Assembly (NCBI RefSeq): GCF_030704535.1
Contig: NC_081819.1
Span: 21,362,001-21,426,000, forward strand
DNA: 64,000 bases
From: Vitis vinifera
Taxonomy: Eukaryota; Streptophyta; Magnoliopsida; Vitales; Vitaceae
Direction: 5' to 3'
Program-made: the position numbers and the translations under genes
In this document: piece by piece, positions 1-12,600 of the stretch
Position numbering within the stretch: the stretch's first letter is position 1
How the letters are laid out: each line of letters opens with the position of its first letter
Notes under the pieces: generated by a model
Databases searched by the model: none
Told to the model about the DNA's origin: nothing
Seen by the model: the letters and a program-made list of their open reading frames with translations, nothing else

Positions 1-2130
1 CTGCTTGATTGTTTTTCTTTCTTCTCTTTTTGGGGTTGATTTTGAGGTCATGTTTGCTGACCGAGAAAGCTACAAGAAAAAAAAAAAAAAAAACTGTGTT
101 TGGTGGCTGAGAAAAATGAAAAACTCGAGACTCTGATAGAAGTGCTTTCAGTGTTTGTTTTAGGGTTTTTTTTGTACTGGTTATTGTTAAAAAATTTTGA
201 AATACACCTCAAATACTCTCTCCTACAAAACATGATGCACAATAGATAAGCGAGAGGGGAAAAAAATCTGTTTACTACGATTACTGTACTTCAATAATTT
301 GATTATTTCTTTTACGACTATTTCCATCTGTTTGAATCCCTATTAACATTCGTAATTTAACGGTTCTTGTTTTTATTTTTATTTTCCTACAATCATGCTA
401 GTTATTTTTTAAAATAATACTTTGGATTTATGTTCTTAAATTCTTTTAATTTATAAAATAAAAATAAAAATCTGTTAGCGGATAGATTTGGAATTTGGGA
501 GATAAGGGTTATAGTGAAGCACATCAAGATTGGTGAAGATGTGGCGGTGTTAGCTTTTGGGTTTCAGGATGCTTTGTTTGACAATTCTGATCGTTGCCTT
601 GAGTTTTCTGGCAACAACTATGGAGCTTTGTGGCCAGGGGATGGCAAGCCTGGGTTGTGGTTGAATGCAATATCAAGAATGGGTACGGTTTAATTGTTGC
701 TAGTGAGGGAGGAGGAGATTTGCATGGAAGAGGGTAAAAAGGGTTTGTGGGGTGTAGAGAAGCAAGTAGAAACCAGAGATTTTGTAAGTTACATTATAAA
801 TATTGTTTGATTTTTTTAATATTAATTTTAATATAATATGTTGTGTATTTATTTAATAGTTAGTGCTTTTTACGATTTATGGTTTATTTTGTTATTAGGA
901 TTTTGTGGTTTGTTTGATTGTTGTGATTTTTGTGGTTTGTTGGATTATTATGATTTTATGGTTTGTTTGATTGTTGAAACCTAAAGGAAAATATAAGAAA
1001 ATTTTGGGTTTAATCTTATTGATTTCATATTATAGTTTGTTGGGTAGAGCATTTGCGCTCAAACTGTTTGTTAGGATGCCCATGAGAGTTCTTAGACCTT
1101 GTGGAGACCTATCTATAAAAAATAATCTTGCCCATGTTCCTGGAGACCCAACTTTTATTTTCTCTTTGTTGTAAATGGTCAGGGAATCAGAACTTATGTT
1201 CCGGGTGGAAAGAGCAGGGAATATGTGATGAGAATTTTCAATTGTTTGATTGCTTCTTGTTTCCTAAATAAACAGGTTCTTTAGGGTATACATGATGGAA
1301 AATACATTCTCATTTCCACATGAATGGGAAATCTTTTTCCTCTTTTTTTTTTTCATTGCCACATTTATGTTATTTTGAAATTTCTATTTTATTTATTTGA
1401 AACCTGGAGTTTGAAAATTTTGAACCTTGTTATTGAATCCAAGCTGTCTCAAAACTCAATAGGGTTTGACCTTAATGCCCAATTTTTGGTTCTGTGGCGC
1501 TGTCAACAAAGCAGAGCTTGCCCCCTTCCACTTTCCCCTCTCTCCAATCACACACATATACCCAGTCATTAACCCACAACAGGTTTCTTCCTAATTTTCA
1601 CCTTGTTTTTCTAGTTATCCATATTTGTAAAAACATCCAACAGTCCATGCCTATTTGTATTATAAGAGAACCTTTTATTTGTAGGCATGGGAATGGAGCC
1701 CATCAGGGTAAAAATAGGAAGGTTTCCAATGAATAGTTTATAGATTCATGGCTACTCTTCTTCCTTGTAGAGAATAGATAGAAGTATACCACCTTGAAGA
1801 TCTCTGCAGAGCATGCATGATTTTCAAAAGCATGGTGGCAAACTCAACTTTCTGACAGTAGTATGGAGGGTATTGGCATTTTTTTGATCTTTGGAAATGA
1901 AGTTAAAAGGCATTTTCCTCTATGGCATATCAGTATGGAAGTTAAGAACCTCCTATGTCTCACTGCTGGTTGCCTCTATGGCAATGTGAAACTATATGGA
2001 GTAGCTACTAGTTTTAATGCAATTTCATGAATTCAACTGCTTGTTTGGCATATCAGGTTCTGAAACCACCCACAACCCCTAACAGTTACTCGGATAGTAA
2101 CAGTACTTGAAATTATTCCAGTCATTGGCC
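1..2130. other. Gene-poor upstream stretch
   Basis: I recognise no gene here. The stretch is AT-rich with homopolymer runs (poly-A near 78-93) and short open frames that show no family motifs. Around 480-770 the base composition is more balanced and looks like old coding or transposon-derived DNA, but all frames are interrupted and I could not assign it. Confidence 0.5.
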
Positions 2131-2473
2131 AAACTTTAGGCTACCTGTTGGAAATTTGCAAAAAGTGACTGAGGTCTGCAGCCCCACATACAATAAAAAC
2201 CAAAAACTCTCCTGGATGTCCTTTCTTCACCAAAGAGGCAATGCAGTCATCTAACATCTCCTGGATGGTCTTGAACTTGAACCCCTAGCTCTTCAACTTT
2301 GAAGTGTTGAACTCATAGTATTGTTTGTCCAGGACATCAAACCTGATATTCCCATACAGATAGATGTCCTCAGCATGATAATGGTTTATAGAAACTCCAG
2401 CAACCCCAAGAACCCCACATAGTATCTGGTTATATACAAAACAGAAAATTGATACAGAGAATCCTAACCACAT
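2130..2473 (-). pseudogene. Possible broken C-terminus of an NAD(P)-dependent reductase (DFR/CCR-like SDR)
   Basis: On the minus strand a frame reads ...YEFNTSKLKS, then a stop codon (TAG), then continues in the same frame as GFKFKTIQEMLDDCIASLV. The run 'NTSKLxSLGFKFKxIxEMxDDCIASL' resembles the C-terminal end of dihydroflavonol/cinnamoyl-CoA/tetraketide-pyrone reductase-like extended SDR proteins. The in-frame stop replaces the Leu expected in that motif. No Rossmann-fold N-terminal part is visible nearby. This is therefore a fragment or pseudogene. The family assignment rests on motif memory only and may be wrong. Confidence 0.35.
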
Positions 2474-2479
2474 GAATAT

Positions 2480-3804
2480 TAATAATTTTTATGTAAAATA
2501 TAGGAAGTATTTACTAGTCTTATGTGTTTAAAAAAAATTTTTAATTTGAAAAGTAAAAAAATTTAATACCTCAAAATTTTTAACAAATTTTAAAATCTAC
2601 TATATTTTTTTAAGGTAAATCTCAAAAAATTATTATATTTTATGTAAAAAATTTTGTCAAATTAAAAAATAGAAAATATGAAATATATCCAAATTATTTT
2701 ATCTTCCTCGCCCCATTTTCAGCCAATCAAATAAAATGCTTGTGTTTTTTTGTTTCTAAAATCAAACGTAAAAATGAATTTGTGTAGGACTAGGATGCAT
2801 AACCTGTTGGGACTTCACATAAAATGTCTTGTTATTGTATTATTAGCGTGTTTCATCTTTTATCAGATTTTAAAAAAATGATAATGCAACCTTCCATTGG
2901 ACCCATTAACATAAAAAAGCCATAGATTTGCTAAAAAAACATGTCTTTAGGGCCTGTCAAAGTAAAACCATGTTTTTCATGTATTTATGGGTTTAGTTGA
3001 AACATGAAAATCATCCTGCGTTGCTGCTTGAGTTTTTGCAATTTCTAAGTTTCATCCAAAGCTAAAAGCCCGAAATATCAAAACCCATGGTATCTAAAAA
3101 TCCAACAATAACAGTTCCAACTTTGAACCCAGAAACAACAATTTATTCCATTGCCATAAGTATGTATTATACTCAAAAGTCTTTTTAAGAGCTGTTGGAT
3201 GCTTCAGTGCTTTTCCTCAACCCATGTTTTTGAGAGTTAGGACAGGAGACCATATCCCATCTTGGTTTATGTTGTAAGGTCCAGCCAGTGTCTTTAAATT
3301 CCGTCTGTGTTCTAAAATTTCCAGCTTTTAATGGAAAACCTCTTCCATATTTGTTTCTACAAGTTTTAGAGAGGAGATGATACATTTGGAGGAGGTGGTT
3401 TCAGTTGTTTCTATTTAGGATTTGTAGGCTTTGTATGTATCTTCAGTTTCTACCAATGAATATGCTGTTATTGTCATATCTCCAGTAAAACAAAATGAAT
3501 GCTTCAGTATTCATTTCATTGGACCCAATCAAATATTTAAATTGATGTTGAAATAATGTATGTTCTTTCTGCTTCTTTTTTAGCTTAAAATATTTTTTCT
3601 CTTTTGGTGGGCTTTGTTTCCTTTCTTTTGGAATTGGGGTATCAATGTCTCAAAATTTGGTGGGTTGTTCTTGGTGGTTGAAATGGTCTCTGATTTGCTT
3701 ATTTTCATGTGGACTTTTCATCATCACCGACCGATAGATAGAAGGCATCATCTGATATCATTCTGGGCACTATTTGTTTTTGCAGTGATATACTGTGCTT
3801 ATTG
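2480..3804. other. Intergenic region upstream of the CCCH/RING gene
   Basis: The first part (about 2480-2900) is AT-rich and shows nothing. About 3540-3804 immediately precedes the start codon of the zinc-finger gene and probably contains its promoter and 5' UTR. I see no unambiguous TATA box. Short open frames here have no recognisable motifs. Confidence 0.5.
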
Positions 3805-6240
3805 ATGGCAGATTCGGGTGAAATTCAGCCTACTGAACCAGTGGACACAGGAGAAAAGCAGCAGTCCGAGCCAGGTTTGAATCTCTCTTTTTGTGAAGTG
3901 ATTTGTGAAATTGGGATTTCATTTTTGTTTTTTCATTTGCTTTTCATATATTTATTTGCTTCTTTTTTTGGTGTTCAACAGTATGCAATTTCTTTAGAAA
4001 GCCAACAAAAAACAAGAACATTAGGAAAAGGACGCACGACGAAGATGAAAATGAAGACTCAAAAACTGGGACTTCAGTGCTGCATCAGCAGAAGAAGCCT
4101 CCCAAACCTGATAATAAGCTGTATTTTTCAACTGGGTCATCTAGAAAATCGACAATGGATGAACCCAACAAAGAATCTGAGCCAATTTTTCAATTTGAGT
4201 CTTCAAAGGAGATTCAAGTCCAACATGATAGTAGGGCAACGGCAACTCTTGAGACTGAGACTGATTTTTCAAGAGATGCTCGAGCAATTCGAGAGAGAGT
4301 TCTTAAGCAATCACAAGACGCATTAAAGGGGAAAAACAAGAGTGATGAAAAGTTGTATAAAGGGATTCATGGATATACCGATTACAAGGCGGGATTCCGA
4401 AGAGAGCAAACAGTTGCCAGTGAGAAAGCTGGTGGGGCACATGGTCCTCTAAGGGCTTCTGCTCACATTAGGGCATCTGCAAGGTTTGATTATCAGCCCG
4501 ACATTTGTAAGGATTATAAAGAAACGGGGTACTGTGGGTTTGGAGATGCTTGTAAATTTATGCATGACCGGGGGGATTACAAGTCAGGGTGGCAGATGGA
4601 GAAAGAGTGGGAAGAAGCAGAGAAAGCAAGGAAGAGAAATTTGGCTATGGGAGGAGATGATGCAGATGAGGGAGGTGGAGGACAGAGCGATGAAGATGAC
4701 GATGATGCATTGCCATTTGCCTGTTTCATTTGCAGGCAGCCTTTCGTAGATCCTGTTGTAACCAAGTGCAAGCACTTTTTCTGCGAGCATTGTGCTTTAA
4801 GGGTAAGCCTTTTTGCACTTTGATCAATCATCAATATAGTAAGCATGATTATGTTTTGACTGTTTATTTTCCATCTCACCTTAGCATCATTATCTGTTAA
4901 TAATTTTAAACATATAGATTTTTGGAATACTATTGGTTAAAAAAAAAAAAGGCTCCCAGAAATGGTTTACTCTTGAAAGATAATAAAATTGGTCTTTTGC
5001 TTGTCCCTGCTCGCCTACCCAGGGAAAGAAACATGACACACATGATATGTGATTCTGGAAATAACAGAAGCTTACTAATGACATAAAAGGTTATACTGTC
5101 AGGTCTAGTAATTGATTACATCCACTGATGGCTGCTTATCATTAAGGGATTTTAGAAACAAAGCTTGTCGGTTGTACAATTGCCTAGCCGATGAATAAAA
5201 TGAGCAAGAAAACTAGGATTGTTTAGAAGTTGACCAGGATCTGTTGGGAAAATCTTATGTTTATTTTGCTTTCTGTTATTGGGTTCTTCAACAAATGGAA
5301 ATGGCTGAGGTGTTGAAATAGAATGAGGTGGAAGCAATGGTGTTGCTTTTCAGAAATGTGCATTATTCCTAATAATGTTTGTTCAAAGTTTATTGTTTTG
5401 TGGGTGGATGATGGCAGGGGTTGTCACACCCTCTAGTGTCAAATATTCGTGCATTTAGTGTCATATATTCGTGTTTCTTATTTTTTGCTCTCCCTTACCT
5501 GCCTCTCACTGGATGGCCAGGAGTAGAAACATCAACAATTGAAAACGATTTGATGTGAGAGATCATACTGCTGATACCATGGAAAGCTTATCATTCACTT
5601 AGTTCAATTAAATAGAAGAATGAGCTTATATTTTCTTTTATGAAGTATTTGAAATGATTTGTTTCAATACTAGTCCAAGATCATTCTTACAATTTCAAGA
5701 AATAAATCTGAAGTTTATGTTATCATTTTTGGTTATGATTCTGTTTCTCCCCTTTTTTTCCTTTACTTCTCTAGAAATTTTCAGTTTGAAGTATGGATTT
5801 GTCCATTTACATGTATTAACGGAAGGACATGGAGTCATTTCATTTCCTTCTGGTTGTTGATTGCCTTCTAATGTGATCAATCTATTATTGCCATAGCATC
5901 TTTGAGATGGAACCGAGTAGTGGACAATCGTCGTCTCAAGCTCGTTTCCCAGATGATATTGTTGCCTTCTCGTCCCTAGCAATTGATCTTGTATTTTAAT
6001 TTTGTTTTTGTGTTCAGCAATGCTTTAAATCACAATATTACGCTTCGAAAGCTGAATTCATGCTGTCTTATCATCACGTTGCATAAGTTTCTTCCTGATT
6101 TAAGCTTAATCCAACTTAATCCTTTTGGTCCACAGCACCATTCTAAGAACAAGAAGTGCTTTGTCTGCAACCAGCCCACCCTTGGCATGTTCAACACGGC
6201 GCATGAGATACGGAAGAAGATGGCTGCAGAGAGAAAATGA
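3805..6240 (+). CDS. CCCH and RING zinc-finger splicing factor (RNF113/Cwc24 type, AtC3H1-like)
   Basis: Three coding exons join in phase: 3805-3874, 3982-4802 and 6136-6240, giving 331 residues. The family is the spliceosome-associated RNF113A/Cwc24 group, which acts in the nucleus during pre-mRNA splicing and can have ubiquitin-ligase activity. Seen in the sequence: an N-terminal basic VCNFFRKP motif typical of the family; a single CCCH finger at about residues 199-220 ([20 protein letters not shown]); an acidic Asp/Glu linker; and a RING finger from about residue 271 (CFIC...C-H-FFCEHC...CFVC). The RING is split by the 1.3 kb last intron between CALR and HHSKNKKC. The start chosen is the first ATG in frame (ATG GCA GAT). 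Reading through the second intron would end at 4823 and destroy the RING, so that frame is not the true end. Length is close to the Arabidopsis protein At1g01350. Confidence 0.93.
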
Positions 6241-7206
6241 CAGGTCTGTGAGTTTTGTTTTATCACCTCCTCTTAACCGCGTTTTCTTGGCTACTGTTGC
6301 ATTATAGGTTAAAGTTTTTTAGTTTTCCTTGAAGTTCTGTAATTGGAATTTAGAAATGTAGAACACTTTTGTTGAGCTGGAGGATATCAAATCAACACAT
6401 TGATGAGCTCCGTCTGTTAATATGGGCATGCAGCTTGGTCTCAGAAACCATTTTAATTATTTTCGTTCGACTTTTCTGATCAAATAGAAAGAGAAAGATG
6501 GATATGATGCTATGGTTACTGCATTATAATATACATTGAGGGTCCAAATTCAAACATCTTCAGTTTTTAGGAAAGTTAGGGGTTAGGGGTCGGTTTGATC
6601 ATGTTTTTTGAAACTTATTTTTAAAAACTGTTTTTAAGTTAAAGAACAAAAAACCGTTTTTTACTATTTTTTATAAAAGTTACTTTTGGGATAGCTTCTT
6701 ATTTTTTACTTTTAATTAAAAGCTAAAGTTAAATTTATAATTTTTAAGGGATAAAAGTTTTATTACATATAAAATAGTTTCTTGTATCGAAATAGAACTT
6801 TTACAATAAATACTATGTCCTATTTTCACAGATTCGACTTTGACATTAGAAGCCCGAAGGCAATTACCTATCTGATTGTTTCCAAGTTGCTTTGTTCAAT
6901 GGTTAATGCTAGTTATGTTGTTTGGGTTGGGTTGTTTGTTCCTTGATCTCATAAGGTGCTGCGTTTAAAGTTGAAGTATGCTTGTGATGGGGCATGTTAG
7001 GACTATAAAGATCCCCTTGATTTATCTTCTGTGAGGGAAATAAGCATTTTATATAGAGCATCGGAAAATGTACCATAATGGATTGAATATCGAGTGAATA
7101 CATGGATACAAAGATGATTAATAAGATACAAGTAAATGTACATAAAACAGATGAAAGAACCTAGCCCTATTGTGAGCATCTTCTATGTTTTCCTGTGGAG
7201 TAGACT
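6241..7206. other. Intergenic, convergent gene ends
   Basis: Holds the 3' UTRs of the CCCH/RING gene (+) and the PLIP-like lipase gene (-), which converge here. The middle (about 6590-6800) is T- and A-rich with a 'gtttgatcatgttttttgaaac' style sequence that may be an old MITE remnant. No gene seen. Confidence 0.5.
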
Positions 7207-10085
7207 TCAAGCCCCTGTTGTTAACTCTTTCCTTGTATTGTCCAAACTTTCTTCGTGATTCCATGCATGTGGGGAGGGTGAAGTCAGCAGTGGCCACATA
7301 AGGTTCCCCTGTCTTCTCACTCTCCGAAGAACCGTCTTTGTATGTTGCCTCAGAACCCCGTTAACTGCCTTGAGATAGTTGCTTGAGTCATGGTCTCTGA
7401 GAATTGTACCTTCTGAACCATAGGCTGTAGGATCGCTTAGGGTTTCCAGTGGGTGGGGACAATTAATAAAAGCCCTGATGGCACTTGCAGGACAAGCACA
7501 TTGGGTCTTGTCGAATGCATAGAGTGCATTCCCTGAAGGGAGTAACGGGTGAGAAGGAGATGACTTCTCATCAGGTTGAAGAATGAAGATTTTGCCCATT
7601 GGAGAATACAACAGTTTCTGCACAGGAGGAAGACAATGAGATGAGAAATGACCTAAATATACCATTCCATTAAATTAGGGGGAGGAGGACAGGGGAGTTG
7701 GAATTGGAGCCACAACCCCATTATTTTGAGCCTGTAAAGCTCGATAAATAGTGTCAATGATTTTGAATGGGGAAAGGGGGATCAAGAAGATACTTACATT
7801 TTTATTTAGGCAAGGGTGGGATCGGAAAGCTCCACTCAAGCTCTTGAGGACTTGGGCCACATGGTTAGGATAGTTGCAGGAGAAGGCTCTGGGCACAATA
7901 TCCCTATGCATCATCACACAATGGACATGATTGTCATCCAATCCCAACTCCCCAAGGATCCTTTCGCCTCCACAGAACACAAATGGTGATCCAAATGTGA
8001 CAACTGGTAGAAGATTGGAGGGCTTGACGACCTTCCTAGACAGTAGCATCAAGTTGACTAAAAGAGAGAGACTACCCCCAAGGGAATGACCAGTGAATTG
8101 AAGTTTAGCACGATCCCCATATCTGTTAAGATGGTATATAATTTCTGGCATGAATTGCTCGAATATTCCCTTTGCAGCTTCATAAATTCCTCTATGAACA
8201 ATCACGTCTGTCCCCTAGAACAAACAACAATTCTCGTTGATTTTAGCTTTTTTTCTCTTTCCAGTAACGTTCCAAAGTTTTGCATTTACACATACCTCAA
8301 ATTGAGTTGGATCAAAGAAGAGGTTTGCCTGCCAAGACGCCAGGGAGTCTGAACCCTGCAAACCATGAACTATGATTTTAAGCATTTTAGAAGGCTCTAA
8401 CATCATGCATGATTACTTGATCTGGTGCGATATTATTTGCTTGTGATGTAAATTGGATGAAGGTATGATGATTGATTACCTGGATGACAAAGCAGCGAGT
8501 ATATGTACTTGAATCATCACAAACAAACCATTCACAAGGTGCAGAATGGAGTGATTGAAGGTCCTTTGCTGCCTCCTGCTTTTCCTTCTCCCCTGCGGCA
8601 ACCACTGCAGTCATAGTAGATGCTGCCACAAATGCGGCCACCTCAGACTTATAAACACGAGAGGGAGACCTCTCTCCCTCATCTCGAATTTGATCTTCAC
8701 TCTCACATCCATGCACATCATCAGCCTCCTGCTGGGGCTCAGACTCGGGTGATAGAAGGTCCTTAGTGCAAGAATGGACATAAGAGGCAGCAGAAGCAGC
8801 TATCTCATAAGCAACAGATGGGCGGAACAGAGGTTTCTGCTCAGAGTCCATGGCTTTCTCTGAACTGGATCCAGTATCTGCAGGGTCAGATATGGGCACA
8901 CGAGTGGAATCATGATCAAGTTTCGCTTTTATAGCAGCTGCCTCTGCTTTCTTCTCTAGGGAAGATGTCACGAACTTTAGGCCATAATGCCTTCTTAAAT
9001 CTTGAGCCTACATAGTAATAGGATGGAGTCACTCTTTCTGCTGGAAATACTCAGCAGAGAACCAAAAAGTAGTGCTATTTACCAAAGATTCTTGTCAGTA
9101 CCTGATCTCAATATCTGGGAAGGTCAAGCTAAAAGTAAAACTTGGCCCTAAAAAATCTGGGCAAATAATGAAATTAAACCAAAAGCGCATCTTGGAAAAA
9201 TGCCCATATTTTTTACTGATCCAGGTCGAAATTGTTTGAAGACTGCTTGAATACAAAGAAACTCATGGGAAAAGGAATGGAAAATTAAGTAATTTATCCG
9301 CCTTAAACTAGGGTGATAGGCTGCAATTAATCACAAAACTATGGATCCATAAAAGAATAAAAGAACAGCATTAAAGGAACTCCATGGATGACCCATTTCA
9401 TACAAAGCCCATGTGATATTGAACATGATGCATGCAGAATTAAGAAAATAAAACATACCTTGATTTCTGGGATCACGTAAGCCATGTTGCACAAGAAAGC
9501 CAGCTGAGAAAAAAATTTAGTATCGGACCATGCCACTGGAGACAATAACCTCGAAAACGTCTCTCGATTGTAGTTCTCTCTTGCTTCAACTTCATCGTAA
9601 TCCACTTCACAACCTCCCTCATCGCCATCACTGTCAGCAGCACCATCTTCATCTCCATTTAAATTTTCTCTCTGTGGTTTGTTCCTCCAACGACTTCTTA
9701 GTTCCAATAACCGCACCACCCAATTAGCTCTCTTCTCTACATCCTTGTTATCAATATCCACCCCGTTCTCCACTATGTTCATATCCTTGCTCGTCTCTGG
9801 GTCAAACAAGAATGATCGGAGGCCACTAGGAAGTATGGAGCCTGGTAACTGGAACATTGGGAAGATCTTGACTGAAGAAGAGCTGCTCTTTAGTTTTGGG
9901 TGTGCTGATGAAGCCCGAATACGGTTGATGGAGTAACAGAGGTGGGTATCTGAATAAGACCTTCTCAAACCAGCTCGAGCGCATAAGTCCTTGCCGGAGT
10001 GTGAACGGTGAAGACTTTTGTGGGATATCTCCTTTGCCACCGAGCCAGTCGGGGAGGCGGGAATGGTTACTGAGGTGCATGCCAT
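7207..10085 (-). CDS. Plastid lipase (PLIP1-like) class 3 lipase / phospholipase A1
   Basis: Five exons on the minus strand join in phase 0 throughout: 10085-9459, 9007-8480, 8355-8296, 8214-7798 and 7617-7207. The product is 680 residues. The family is the PLIP group (Arabidopsis At3g61680, At1g02660, At3g62590), chloroplast glycerolipid A1-type lipases that release fatty acids from plastid lipids; PLIP1 feeds seed oil and PLIP2/3 link ABA to jasmonate. Seen: a Ser/Arg-rich N-terminus with the conserved '[11 protein letters not shown]' box, as expected for a plastid transit region; the ANWVxRLLELRxxW box; the Ala-rich '[19 protein letters not shown]' segment; and lipase motif GHSLGGS with nucleophile Ser about 449. 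Asp about 510 (in HRDIVPRAF) and His about 620 (in RDHDSSNY) are the likely other triad members. The start is the ATG giving MACTSVTI. Overall the protein most resembles PLIP1. The lipase call is firm; the exact paralogue is inference. Confidence 0.93.
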
Positions 10086-10212
10086 GGTCTGTATATAATC
10101 CTAGAAACAACCTTGCTAGTGGAGAGGTCTGAGAAAAAATGAAGACCCTCTTGTTAAAAATTCTGGGGTTTGTAGCGGAGTTCTTGGAACCGAAACAATG
10201 TAAAGCAAAGGC

Positions 10213-10222
10213 CCTTATAAGG
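10213..10222 (-). promoter_or_regulatory. Candidate TATA box of the PLIP-like gene
   Basis: A palindromic ccttataagg lies about 130 bases upstream of the start codon on the coding strand. The spacing suits a TATA element followed by a short 5' UTR. No transcript data support it. Confidence 0.35.
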
Positions 10223-10310
10223 AACAATAGATGCAACTATGTGGACCTTGTTTACAACGAAAATCAACATCAATATGTCACATGCAGACTTGCAGTAGTA
10301 AACAAGGTAC

Positions 10311-10362
10311 AAGAATAATCAAACAGTAAGGATTATAAGAATAATCAAACAGTAAGGATTAT
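10311..10362. repeat. Perfect tandem duplication, 26 bp x 2
   Basis: The unit beginning aagaataatcaaacagtaag and ending gattat occurs at 10311-10336 and again without change at 10337-10362. It lies just upstream of the PLIP-like gene promoter. Confidence 0.9.
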
Positions 10363-12600
10363 TCCAAGGTCCGTATAGAGGTTGTAAGGTACTATGCATT
10401 ATAGATTTTTTTATATAGTACATAGCTAACAGGCGGCAGAGAACAAACAATTCAGAATCCACCAACCAATTTATTGCAATTTTAACTTTGACCTTATGCT
10501 TATGGAATTTTGGACACCATATGTTTTGGCCTCTTAACCTTTTTATGTATCTGTATTCATCTGTAAATAAATTACTCATGGGTTCAGTGTTCTAGATCCT
10601 TCCAAGAATTTACAAAAAATATCAGACTGGGGGAAGAACTGTCAATGGGCAATTCTAATTTCATACAAAAAGAAAATGGAGACAGGTAAATGTACCAAAT
10701 GGCTTCTCTCAGCAAACACATGAGATAAATGGACTTAATAGATGTCAATTATCATACCATATGGAAGGAACACTTAATGGAATTGCTAAAAACGAATTGG
10801 AGGGCAGTTTTTGATAAGGATTGCAAGGATTTTCACCCTTAGGAAGAAAAAATTCTTGTCTTGTCCCCACAAGCAGAAAAAATGTACTTGCCGTAGATCA
10901 CAACGAGAGCCCTCACCTTTGGCGTTCTAAACTAAAAATCTGTAGACCTTGGAGATATCGTCTGCACTATACCTGCCACAAATTACCCATATAAAAAATC
11001 ACAATAAAGAACAAGTTCACCTACAATCTCAATCTACCTACCACAAATAACAGATATAAAATCAAGAAACGCAAAGAGTTCGTCCACGCACTTGGGTTAA
11101 AGCACGTAATTTTCTATTAAATAATTATAAATCACCTAATCAAAATAGGATGTATGGAGATTAATGCTATTAGAATAAATTCTTTACGAAGTTTTAGTTT
11201 TAAAAACTACATTATTATCCAACTGTTCCCAGAAAATGATTTATGTTTTGAAAATGTTTTCGCCACAAATTTGATGACATTTCGGATAATAATTTTGTGA
11301 AACCTAAATCACATTTCTTCACTCTTGAAAAGTATACCGGGGAGCCTTTTCAATTTTCAGCCATTTTAATTAAAGGTTTAATTCAAAGCTCACACGCGTA
11401 TATCGGTGAAACACACGCCCTGTAGGGGCAAGTGGCGTTGAAATTTTGTGACAATGTCTCTTTCTTCATCTCTTGGAGTTGCCGGAATGTTGTTGGAATA
11501 CTAATCTCCCTCAAACTCAAATACTCTGAAATCAACATATTGAAAATCTCAATAAATAATTAGCAATTATCTTCCCTATTAAAAATTGAAAAACAAAAAA
11601 ACACTCGCACACAGAGATTGAAAATCAGTACCAACACTTTGAATGAAGGCACTTGCATGCTTGCCACGTGGAATCCCCCTAGCAACATTTTTCTGTGTTT
11701 CCGCTCTTTTTTCTTCTTTTCCTCTGCCTGAACCAAAACTTCACAGCCTTTTCATGTCCAAAAGCGTCGCCAACTCACTGCTCTTAATTAATTCTTTTTT
11801 TTTTCTTTTTCAAAATTACAATCTCCACCGAAAATCTTGCTCTCTGATCCTCCACTTCCGCAACAGGTTTCTCTCTGGAAGAAACCAGAAGATTTCAATT
11901 AAACCACAAAACAACTGAAATTCATCCTTCAAGAATAAAAACCTTAATATCCAAAAAAAAATTGAAATGAAACGAAACAAACAGGCATGTCACAAAAACC
12001 TGAAAGCATTGGACGGAAGAGATCTCACCGGCGAGCAAAAGGCCGGAGAAATCTACGGATGCCACAACAATCAACCAGGCTGATGACGCAGCTCCATTAC
12101 GACTCACATTCTCCGGTGAATCGCCGAAGCTGAGAACCGCACTTCCCCTCCGTTAAACGAAAATCGATCCCACCGAATTGTATGAGATCCAAACGATAAC
12201 GCAATTAATAAAAAATATAAATGAATGTGAGGACTGATTTGCAGCTGATTGTATAAGAAGATTCTAATTATACTTTGGAAAATGCTTGAAATTTTCTCTC
12301 GTTTTCTCGCACTTTCTCTCAGTTTTTCTTGCTCTCATGCAGACGCAGATAGTGAGATCTGTCCGAAAAATACTGTTTATATACGGGGAAAAAGTGATTC
12401 ACAGGAATCTAATCACGTGGAATTTGAGGTTGGGCACATTCAAACATTATTTTCCATTGACGAAAATGCCCTAGCACTTTTATGTATTATCCATTTAGTC
12501 CTCTCATACTTTTTCTCTCCTATGCCGCCAAACCCACTTGACTACGATACAAGAAGAAGGAATACTTGCCCTTTTTCATGCAAGAAGTAAATATTGATAC
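10363..12600. other. Gene-poor stretch with a possible minus-strand transcript start
   Basis: No recognised gene. The minus strand at 12107-11999 reads MSRNGAASSAWLIVVASVDFSG... and then reaches a potential splice donor (cag|gttttt). A stronger donor-like aat|gtgagt sits just upstream, near 12113. The base composition (12000-12180) is more GC-rich than its surroundings, as in a 5' exon. I could not find a matching downstream exon or a family, so this may be a noncoding RNA, a 5' UTR exon or chance. Confidence 0.3.

Noticed and set aside
4803-4823. Early end of the CCCH/RING protein after [10 protein letters not shown]
   Set aside because: This is intron read-through; splicing at 4802 to 6136 restores the complete RING finger with correct phase.
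9826-10236. 136-codon minus frame overlapping the PLIP start (possible upstream ORF)
   Set aside because: It begins with TTG, not ATG, and its overlap is a frame shadow of PLIP exon 1.
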